From: UBA10110 sp964354145
Lineage (GTDB): Bacteria; Patescibacteriota; Kazan-3B-28; UBA10110
Assembly: GCA_964354145.1 (NCBI GenBank)
Contig: CAYGXX010000037.1
Location: 1 to 5,631, forward strand
Length of the DNA stretch: 5,631 nt
Direction of reading: 5' to 3'
Part shown: in pieces, positions 1-4,724 of the stretch
Numbering within the stretch: the first letter of the stretch is position 1
Layout of the letters: every line of letters begins with the position of its first letter
Notes under the pieces: model-generated
Told to the model about the DNA's origin: nothing
Databases searched by the model: none
What the model saw: the letters and a program-made list of their open reading frames with translations, nothing else
Made by a program: the position numbers and the translations under genes

Positions 1-15
1 TATCACCTAATAGTA

Positions 16-44
16 TTTACAAATCAATCAATATATGATATAAT
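16..44 (+). promoter_or_regulatory. Sigma-70-type promoter of the envelope operon
   Basis: A -35-like TTTACA at 16-21 and a perfect TATAAT at 39-44 are separated by 17 bp, the ideal spacing. Transcription would begin near position 51 and give a leader of about 26 nt before the ATG at 77. A second TATAAT at 64-69 has no good -35 box. If used, it would start RNA at or next to the ATG and make a leaderless message. The surrounding 75 bp is very AT-rich, as expected of a promoter region. Confidence 0.65.
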
Positions 45-76
45 TTAACTAATAGTTACTCTATATAATAGTAGAG

Positions 77-1597
77 ATGGCAGAAGATCAAAACCAAAAC
101 ACTTCTCCTCTTCCGATTGACACAGGCCAGGACCTCCCCGGCAGCTTACCTTCGGATTTGCAGGTTCCGGTTGGCTCTCCAGCGCCGCGGCCGGCTCCCC
201 GAGCAGGCGAGAGAGAGGAGCTGCCTTCGAAACCTCTGACTGTTTTGCCGATTGACACTTCTCTTAATTTTCCGACAACAAAGATAACTCAGCCTAAAAG
301 GGCTCGATGGTTGAATTGGGTGATGGGTCTGGCAGTGCTGGCGCTTTTGGCTGGCACGGCGTATGTTGTCTTGCCACGGTTAGATTTTCACCGCGGGACT
401 TTGGAGTTAACTTTTGATCCCGGGAATGTGCGGGTGACCATTGATAGCAAATTCCAGAAAGACTCGGTTAACTCATTAACGATCAAGCTAAAAGCGGGGC
501 AACACAATATTTTGGTTACTAAAGATGGCTATGTAGATTTTGAACAGGATGTTGACCTTGTTACCAAGGAGAGCACCAAGCTGGCTGTTAGCTTGCACCC
601 CGTTCCCACTATTGAAACCTTAGTTGCCGAACCAGTGAGTTGGTTAGGCATTACTAATAACGGACAAGCGTTGGCTTTTGTTAATTCGAGCGGAGGTTTT
701 GAGACTTTGGATTTGGCTACTAAAATTAGAGCCCCGCTTTTCAAAGGCAACTTTACCAATTTAAAAAAAGTGGTGTGGTCATCCGTGGAAAATAATGCTA
801 TGGTTAGGCTCATCGGGAAACTCCGATTACCAAACGCCGTAGATAATTCCAATGTGCAAGGGAGATTTATTCCGCTTGGAGAGAGACCGGCGCAAGGAGC
901 GTTAAAAGATAATGGTATTAGCACTTGGCTGTTCAAAAGCACTCAGGTCAATGCTATTGGGTGGCAGCCAATCTTACTCAATGGTAATGTGCGGGATGTC
1001 AGCTTTTCTCCAGAAGGCGATAACATTATTTATTTTTATGAAACTGCCGGAGGCGAGAAGTCTGCTATCCGGGCTCACATTGACGGTACGGAATGGGAGC
1101 GCCTGAAAAGCGGATTGGATTTTGTTGATCCCATTTTGACTTGGTTGAATAGTGACCGTTATGTTCTTTGGACTGATGATTTTTCCGGGTCCGACAGGAT
1201 CTTTGATCTCGTAGAGAAGGAGTTTACAGAAGTGATGCCAGACCGAATCAAGCAAACTGCTTGGAGTAATTCACCGGAAGGGGATCAGATTGCTTATTTG
1301 GCTGACGTGGGAGGAGTGCAAAAGTTAGCCGTTTGGAGTATTACTGAACAGAAAGTGGAAAAAATCTTTGATCGCCCAGTTGATGCTTTTACTTGGCGCT
1401 CGGAAGACCAATTGATCGTGGGGCTGGCTGATGGTTCGCTCTGGCGCTGGTATCTGGATGGCAAGGAACGCCCCGTGCAGTTCTTGAGTGCCAGCGGCCA
1501 AATCAATATGAGCGAATTATTATATGATGCTGTGGCCAGTAAGCTGTTTATTATCGATAAGAGCTCCCGGATATTTAGTTTGGATTTAATTATTTGA
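77..1597 (+). CDS. PEGA-domain single-pass membrane protein with C-terminal beta-propeller-like region
   Basis: Predicted 506-aa surface protein; exact role unknown. Residues 1-75 are proline-rich and disordered, with the motif LPIDT appearing twice (13-17 and 57-61 approximately). A basic patch (KRAR, 74-77) precedes one transmembrane helix at about 79-100, giving an N-in/C-out topology. Residues 106-175 form a PEGA domain: the GTLELTF opening, a loading loop, then AGQHNILVTKDGY and a closing strand. PEGA domains are known as small extracytoplasmic beta modules common in surface proteins. Residues 185-506 contain repeated TolB/PD40-like strand blocks such as VSFSPEGDNIIYF (308-320), SPEGDQIAYLAD (399-410) and a WD-like segment near 436-460, consistent with a beta-propeller. 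The start has no usable Shine-Dalgarno, since GTAGAG abuts the ATG, but it is the first ATG after the promoter. The next gene begins 4 bp after the stop, so the two are co-transcribed. Confidence 0.85.
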   Translation: MAEDQNQNTSPLPIDTGQDLPGSLPSDLQVPVGSPAPRPAPRAGEREELPSKPLTVLPIDTSLNFPTTKITQPKRARWLNWVMGLAVLALLAGTAYVVLPRLDFHRGTLELTFDPGNVRVTIDSKFQKDSVNSLTIKLKAGQHNILVTKDGYVDFEQDVDLVTKESTKLAVSLHPVPTIETLVAEPVSWLGITNNGQALAFVNSSGGFETLDLATKIRAPLFKGNFTNLKKVVWSSVENNAMVRLIGKLRLPNAVDNSNVQGRFIPLGERPAQGALKDNGISTWLFKSTQVNAIGWQPILLNGNVRDVSFSPEGDNIIYFYETAGGEKSAIRAHIDGTEWERLKSGLDFVDPILTWLNSDRYVLWTDDFSGSDRIFDLVEKEFTEVMPDRIKQTAWSNSPEGDQIAYLADVGGVQKLAVWSITEQKVEKIFDRPVDAFTWRSEDQLIVGLADGSLWRWYLDGKERPVQFLSASGQINMSELLYDAVASKLFIIDKSSRIFSLDLII

Positions 1598-1601
1598 TGC
1601 C

Positions 1602-3755
1602 ATGGCTGATGATGCTGATTTAATGCCGGATGAATCTCCGCTTCCTGGTGAAGAAGATTTAGTTTCCGGTCAGCTGCCGGAGGAAGAGGGGGAGGAGCAG
1701 CCGGAAGCCGAAGAAGAGGAGCGCCAGCGGCAGCAGCCAGAGCGTCAGGAGAGCCCTCGGTTAAGGCGGCGGAAGAAGAAACCAAAGACTGAAAAGGCAG
1801 AGCAGCCAAAACCAAAAAAAGGCAAGCCGCAGGCACCTCAGCCTAAACCCACCCCCAAATTGAAGGGAGCGGAGCAAGCTACCGAAGGTTTAGCTAAATC
1901 TGGCGGTAAGGCAGTAGGTAAGACAGCACAGCAAGCTGGTCAGACCGCCCAACAAGCGGGGCAAGCAGTAGGGAAGGTCGCTGAGCAGACCGCTCGAGCC
2001 ACTGCCAAAGTGGCTCAGGTTGCTGCGGAAGCGGCCGCCCGAGCTGCCCTTCAAACTGCTCAGGCAGCGGCGGAAGCTGCTCGGGTTGCAATCCAAACTG
2101 CTCAGGCCATCATTCAAGCAGCTATTCAAGCTGCTCAGGCTGCCGCTCAGGCAATAGCCGCAGCAGTATCCAACCCCTATGTATTGTTGGCCTTGGCAGT
2201 GTTGCTAATATTTTTCATTTTGATGATGCAACTTTATACTTGCGGTGCCAATACCAGATCAAGTAAGGCAGGAGGGTCTATCCCTCAGTCCACCGCTGTG
2301 CCAAGAGAGCAGGTTGATTCTAAAGGGGAGGTGGTAATCGGCGGGGGGACCGGCGGCACCGAGGTATTTGATCGCTTAAGAACCCGTATTGGGGACGGTA
2401 ACATGGTTATTTATGCCGCTGGTTCCCAAGATCCTCTTTCCGTTGATTGTGGCGAGGGCTCCCCAAACTGTATTAGTAAATTAGATACCAGGCTTTTATT
2501 AACGATTGATTATTTAAGTGCTCTGCATGATTATTTAGAGATTGGTTTGCTCAAGACAAACTCGCCCCGCTCCTCCCGGTATACTTTAATGAACTCTTTG
2601 GCTGCATATAATAATAGTAATGAAAATCAGGAACGCATTGTCGAGTCTTATACTGCTTTTGCTACCGGGCAGGCGATGGCCATTATTGCGGTGGACAGAA
2701 GCAAGATCCCAGAAGTGTTGGGACAGCCAATTCTGATGAGCTGGCAACGAACTCTATCTGAAGCAGAGGTGCGGCCAGTCTGGGAGGAGCTGGCTTATAG
2801 AGTAGGGGTGCTAGATAGAAACATTCCGAATTACCGGAGTTTTGTTGGTATCGGGGATCGGGAGACGATATTGGCAGCGATCAAGAATAACTCTGCGAAC
2901 GAAGCGGCTTATGTGGCAATGTTTCAGGTTATCACCCGAGTGGCTGATTTGATTGACCGGGCTAAAGGCATCGCTAAATTAGATAGCCGGACGGTGGATT
3001 ATTTAGCGCAATCGTTTGCTATCTTTGCTGGTTTCCAAGATAAAATCGGTGGTGATCCGGCCAGTTTAAGCGATGAAGAGATCACCGATGTCATCTTGCG
3101 GCTGGGCACCCCGGACGCCATTGATGATTTGCGGGTCGGTATCCGGCTGGCGTATAAAGCAACTCAGGTGGCTAATATGGTAGGTTGGAATAAACCGGTG
3201 GCAGAGGGGGGAAGTTTAGAGCTACTTAAAGCTTACGAAGCCAGAAATAAAATTCGACAGATTACCCAAGAGTTACTACAAATGCCAGCTAAAGTAAGCC
3301 TAAGCGGCAATCCCCAAATTTTTGATCGGAATATGGTAATCAAGCAGATTATTACTTATTCACCGGAAGATGATCTGGATAATGGCTTAGAGAGATTGGA
3401 TATTTTCCCGTCGGGAATCACCTCGGTGGGGGTCGGAGGAGTAGGCTTTGATGATCGGATGCGGGATGGGGTATCTAATTATTTTGACGCGCACTTTAGC
3501 CATGCCCCGATCGATAACGGCGTATTCAGTAAGATGGGCATCAATTTTATTTATAATATTACTGATCTCGGGGTAGCTACACCGGCGGAGTTCACTTTTA
3601 CTAATGATAATGGCGGCAAGATTTACCAAACTACCATTGCCGGAGAGCTCTTGAAATTATGGAACACCTTGGTCGGGGGAGCGGGTACTATCGATCCGGA
3701 AACAGAGATAGCCAAACGAGCCACCTACCAGGATTTTATTCAGGTAGGTTTTTGA
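1602..3755 (+). CDS. Large single-pass membrane protein with Ala/Gln heptad stalk; function unknown
   Basis: 717-aa protein I cannot assign to a named family. Residues 1-50 are strongly acidic (runs of E) and 53-90 are K/P-rich, so the first 90 residues form a disordered polyampholyte. Residues 108-190 are about 12 heptads of Ala/Gln/Thr (TAQQAGQ occurs twice in tandem), predicted to be a long amphipathic helix like apolipoprotein or LEA repeats. One transmembrane helix follows at about 192-211. Residues 215-717 form a mixed helix/strand domain, probably outside the membrane, with cysteines C283 and C290 that could form a disulfide. The heptads precede the membrane helix, so they would be cytoplasmic if the N-terminus is inside. 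The ATG lies 4 bp after the upstream stop with no Shine-Dalgarno, which suggests translational coupling. The shared topology with the PEGA protein suggests a joint envelope, pilus-like or secretion role; that is inference only. Confidence 0.8.
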   Translation: MADDADLMPDESPLPGEEDLVSGQLPEEEGEEQPEAEEEERQRQQPERQESPRLRRRKKKPKTEKAEQPKPKKGKPQAPQPKPTPKLKGAEQATEGLAKSGGKAVGKTAQQAGQTAQQAGQAVGKVAEQTARATAKVAQVAAEAAARAALQTAQAAAEAARVAIQTAQAIIQAAIQAAQAAAQAIAAAVSNPYVLLALAVLLIFFILMMQLYTCGANTRSSKAGGSIPQSTAVPREQVDSKGEVVIGGGTGGTEVFDRLRTRIGDGNMVIYAAGSQDPLSVDCGEGSPNCISKLDTRLLLTIDYLSALHDYLEIGLLKTNSPRSSRYTLMNSLAAYNNSNENQERIVESYTAFATGQAMAIIAVDRSKIPEVLGQPILMSWQRTLSEAEVRPVWEELAYRVGVLDRNIPNYRSFVGIGDRETILAAIKNNSANEAAYVAMFQVITRVADLIDRAKGIAKLDSRTVDYLAQSFAIFAGFQDKIGGDPASLSDEEITDVILRLGTPDAIDDLRVGIRLAYKATQVANMVGWNKPVAEGGSLELLKAYEARNKIRQITQELLQMPAKVSLSGNPQIFDRNMVIKQIITYSPEDDLDNGLERLDIFPSGITSVGVGGVGFDDRMRDGVSNYFDAHFSHAPIDNGVFSKMGINFIYNITDLGVATPAEFTFTNDNGGKIYQTTIAGELLKLWNTLVGGAGTIDPETEIAKRATYQDFIQVGF
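1923..2171 (+). repeat. Degenerate 21-bp repeats encoding Ala/Gln heptads
   Basis: This stretch inside the 717-aa gene encodes about 12 seven-residue units rich in A, Q and T. Some units are repeated at DNA level: CAAACTGCTCAGGC occurs at 2052-2065 and again at 2094-2107, exactly 42 bp (two heptads) apart. This fits growth by in-frame slippage or unequal recombination. Its G+C is visibly higher than in the rest of the gene. Confidence 0.7.
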
Positions 3756-3769
3756 GGATAGGAAGCAGA

Positions 3770-3808
3770 CAAGGTAAGATATAATAGTTAAGTCACCTTG
3801 ATTTTTTG
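3770..3808 (+). terminator. Possible intrinsic terminator of the two-gene operon
   Basis: CAAGGT (3770-3775) can pair with ACCTTG (3795-3800), and ATTTTTTG follows immediately at 3801-3808. An extra TAA/TTA pairing inside the loop could lengthen the stem past a 4-nt bulge. It lies 15 bp after the stop of the 717-aa gene. The loop is long (19 nt) and the stem is short, so the call is moderate. Confidence 0.4.
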
Positions 3809-3822
3809 TTAGCTCTTCCCTA

Positions 3823-3845
3823 GAAATCAGCTTTTTGCTGATTTC
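3823..3845. repeat. 9-bp perfect hairpin, T5 loop
   Basis: GAAATCAGC and GCTGATTTC form a perfect 9-bp stem around TTTTT. No T-run follows on the plus strand and no A-run precedes it, so it is a poor terminator on either strand. It directly abuts the next hairpin and is probably one of the small palindromes filling this intergenic region. Confidence 0.6.
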
Positions 3846-3846
3846 C

Positions 3847-3889
3847 CCAAATTACAAACCGAAGCACTTTAGTGCTGTTTGTAATTTGG
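3847..3889. repeat. 43-nt long hairpin (13 bp + 6 bp)
   Basis: CCAAATTACAAAC (3847-3859) pairs perfectly with GTTTGTAATTTGG (3877-3889). Inside, AGCACT (3863-3868) pairs with AGTGCT (3871-3876), leaving a 3-nt CGA bulge on one side only. Nineteen base pairs in 43 nt is far above chance. The sequence is symmetric enough to work as a palindromic repeat on either strand. No function can be read from it. Confidence 0.65.
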
Positions 3890-3907
3890 AAAGGAAGAAC
3901 AACGGAG

Positions 3908-3942
3908 CGGTAAGGTTTGCCAACTCTGTTGGCAAACTGCCG
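3908..3942. repeat. Hairpin with 9-bp perfect core
   Basis: TTTGCCAAC (3916-3924) pairs with GTTGGCAAA (3928-3936) around a TCT loop. The stem extends by G3915-C3937, a G-T wobble, then after an internal loop CGG (3908-3910) with CCG (3940-3942). It lies 22 bp before the broken tRNA copy. Confidence 0.55.
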
Positions 3943-3977
3943 GAGTGGAGGCCGTTCTGACGTGGTGAGGTACCCAG

Positions 3978-3995
3978 GCCCCGCGGATGCGGGGC
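3978..3995. repeat. 18-nt palindrome, copy 1, inside the tRNA relic
   Basis: GCCCCGCGGATGCGGGGC is a 7-bp perfect stem with a GGAT loop. It is the core of the first 20-bp insertion in the relic D-loop. It shares stem pattern and loop with the palindromes at 4004-4021 and 4172-4189. Confidence 0.7.
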
Positions 3996-4003
3996 AAGAG
4001 GCT

Positions 4004-4021
4004 GTCCCACATTCGCAGGAC
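4004..4021. repeat. 18-nt palindrome, copy 2, inside the tRNA relic (opposite orientation)
   Basis: On the minus strand it reads GTCCTGCGAATGTGGGAC: seven pairs including two wobbles, with a GAAT loop. Wobble pairs on this strand suggest that the RNA from this strand matters, or simple drift. It is the core of the second 20-bp insertion in the relic D-loop. Confidence 0.65.
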
Positions 4022-4154
4022 TTGAAGGGGCTGGTTTGCTAAACCGGTAGAGGGGAGAAATCCCCTGCGAGGGTTCGCCCTGCATCAAAAGATGTTAATG
4101 TCTAAACAATTACGCTCACTCGTCTATCCTGATAATATAGCTAAAAAGTGACAG

Positions 4155-4170
4155 CGCGGGGCGCCCCGCG
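4155..4170. repeat. 16-bp perfect GC palindrome
   Basis: CGCGGGGCGCCCCGCG is a perfect palindrome, entirely G+C, in an otherwise AT-rich stretch. One base separates it from the next palindrome. Without a loop it could form a cruciform or serve as a protein-binding site; no known operator is recognised. Confidence 0.6.
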
Positions 4171-4171
4171 A

Positions 4172-4189
4172 GCCCTGCGGATGCAGGGC
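4172..4189. repeat. 18-nt palindrome, copy 3
   Basis: GCCCTGCGGATGCAGGGC is a 7-bp perfect stem with a GGAT loop. It is of the same family as the two palindromes inserted in the tRNA relic. It lies 28 bp before the GIY-YIG gene start. Confidence 0.65.
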
Positions 4190-4217
4190 GAATGCTGGGG
4201 CGAATCCTACAATAAAT

Positions 4218-4457
4218 ATGTATTATGTCTATATTTTGAAAAGTGGCAAAGATAGTAAGTATTACATTGGCTCAACCAGTAATTTGAAATCTAGATTTTC
4301 AAGTCATCAATCCGGCAAAGTAGTATCAACAAAGCATAGGATCCCATTCGTGTTAATATGTTATGAAGCATATCAAAATAAATTGATTGCTCAGAGAAGA
4401 GAAAAGTTTTTGAAATCTAGTGATGGACATAAAGATTTATATCGTAGATTAAAATGA
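4218..4457 (+). CDS. Small GIY-YIG nuclease
   Basis: 79-aa single-domain GIY-YIG endonuclease of the short stand-alone type related to UPF0213 and UvrC N-terminal domains. Seen in order: YVYIL (3-7) as the GIY strand, YYIGS (15-19) as the YIG strand, arginine R26, HQSGK (30-34), STKHR.P (37-43), then RREKFLK (60-66) with E62 the likely metal ligand. Length is normal for the family and no catalytic residue appears lost. Members are known or presumed to cut DNA in repair or mobility. A hand count gives about 30% G+C, clearly lower than the upstream operon, which suggests transfer. It starts 12 bp into AT-rich sequence after the palindrome cluster with no Shine-Dalgarno. It ends 22 bp before the intact tRNA-Ser(GCT), and the relic of that tRNA lies upstream. 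A role in mobility of this tRNA-bounded segment is inference; a housekeeping role is also possible. Confidence 0.85.
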   Translation: MYYVYILKSGKDSKYYIGSTSNLKSRFSSHQSGKVVSTKHRIPFVLICYEAYQNKLIAQRREKFLKSSDGHKDLYRRLK

Positions 4458-4463
4458 AGTTAG

Positions 4464-4584
4464 CGATTCGGGCTCTTGAGGTGAGGTACCCAAGAGGCTG
4501 AAGGGGCTGGTTTGCTAAACCGGTAGAGGGGAGAAATCCCCTGCGAGGGTTCGAATCCCTCCCTCACCGCCAGAGCCCGAATCG
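4464..4584. repeat. 13-bp perfect inverted repeat enclosing tRNA-Ser(GCT)
   Basis: CGATTCGGGCTCT (4464-4476) is the exact reverse complement of AGAGCCCGAATCG (4572-4584). With one mismatch it extends by two more pairs. The left arm ends 3 nt before the tRNA 5' end, and the right arm begins at the final A of CCA. In the precursor RNA it would stack beyond the acceptor stem, after a TGA/GCC internal loop. Confidence 0.75.
4480..4572 (+). tRNA. tRNA-Ser(GCT)
   Basis: Complete cloverleaf of 93 nt with encoded CCA. Acceptor GGTGAGG/CCTCACC pairs perfectly. The anticodon stem CTGGT/ACCGG holds loop TTGCTAA with anticodon GCT at 4514-4516, reading AGC/AGU serine codons. The long variable arm (GGGG/TCCCC) typical of serine tRNAs is present. 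The T-arm GAGGG-TTCGAAT-CCCTC is canonical and the discriminator base is G. Confidence 0.97.
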
Positions 4585-4598
4585 TTAGAGGGTAGTAT

Positions 4599-4690
4599 GG
4601 AGAGGTGGCCGAGCGGTTGATGGCACTGGTCCTGAAAACCGGCATATCCCGCAAGGGATATCGCGAGTTCGAATCTCGCCCTCTCCGCCA
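4599..4690 (+). tRNA. tRNA-Ser(TGA) with C33
   Basis: Complete cloverleaf of 92 nt with encoded CCA. Acceptor GGAGAGG/CCTCTCC, D-stem GCC/GGC, anticodon stem CTGGT/ACCGG, and T-arm GCGAG-TTCGAAT-CTCGC all pair. The long variable arm is ATATCCC/GGGATAT with a GCAA loop. The anticodon TGA at 4633-4635 reads UCA and related serine codons. The anticodon loop is CCTGAAA, so position 33 (base 4632) is C in place of the nearly universal U. It lies 26 bp after tRNA-Ser(GCT). Confidence 0.95.
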
Positions 4691-4697
4691 GTATAAT
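4669..4697 (+). promoter_or_regulatory. Possible promoter partly inside tRNA-Ser(TGA)
   Basis: A perfect TATAAT at 4692-4697 begins 2 bp after the tRNA CCA. Seventeen bp upstream is TTCGAA (4669-4674), a weak -35 match formed by the tRNA T-loop. It would give a leader of about 20 nt for the membrane-protein gene at 4725. The weak -35 keeps confidence modest. Confidence 0.35.
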
Positions 4698-4724
4698 AGA
4701 GTTGATAACTAATTTTAGAAACTT

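Larger units (their letters stand above)
3964..4077 (+). pseudogene. Broken tRNA-Ser(GCT) copy with two 20-bp hairpin insertions
   Basis: Segments 3964-3976, 3997-4004 and 4025-4077 together give 74 nt identical, base for base, to the first 74 nt of the intact tRNA-Ser(GCT) at 4480-4553. They are interrupted in the D-loop by insertions of exactly 20 bp at 3977-3996 and 4005-4024. After GGGTTCG in the T-loop the tRNA sequence stops, so the T-stem 3' strand, acceptor 3' strand and CCA are missing. It cannot fold into a tRNA and is a relic. The full identity outside the inserts suggests a recent duplication. The insertions are not likely introns, because there are two in one loop and the 3' half is absent. 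Confidence 0.85.
4074..4192. repeat. 119-bp segment bounded by 13-bp perfect inverted repeats
   Basis: TTCGCCCTGCATC (4074-4086) is the exact reverse complement of GATGCAGGGCGAA (4180-4192). The left arm begins within the tRNA relic T-loop, exactly where tRNA identity ends. The right arm is part of the third 18-nt palindrome. The 93 bp between has no open reading frame of note. It could be a MITE-like unit, or the result of an inversion or recombination between two palindrome copies. Confidence 0.55.

Noticed and set aside
1294..1836. 180-aa minus-strand open frame across the junction of the two envelope genes
   Set aside because: It is a composition shadow of two well-supported plus-strand genes, and its Ala/Pro/Leu-rich start mirrors the E/R/Q-rich coding below it.
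3780..3785. Perfect TATAAT as a promoter for the palindrome region
   Set aside because: No -35 box lies at proper spacing, and it sits in the loop of the terminator-like stem at 3770-3800.
3964..4077. Functional intron-containing tRNA
   Set aside because: Both extra segments are in the D-loop, which is not a known intron site, and the 3' half of the T-arm and acceptor stem is absent.
3852..4088. Minus-strand open frame across the tRNA-Ser relic
   Set aside because: It is antisense to the tRNA copy and palindromes. Its GFEPSQGISPLYR-type peptide is the familiar false protein from reading tRNA-Ser genes backwards.
4110..4138. Promoter for the GIY-YIG gene (TTACGC...TAATAT)
   Set aside because: Spacing is 17 bp, but the -35 box matches only two of six consensus bases in an AT-rich stretch, so the match is not meaningful.
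3823..4189. CRISPR array
   Set aside because: The palindromes differ in sequence and spacing, no uniform repeat-spacer pattern exists and no cas gene is present.
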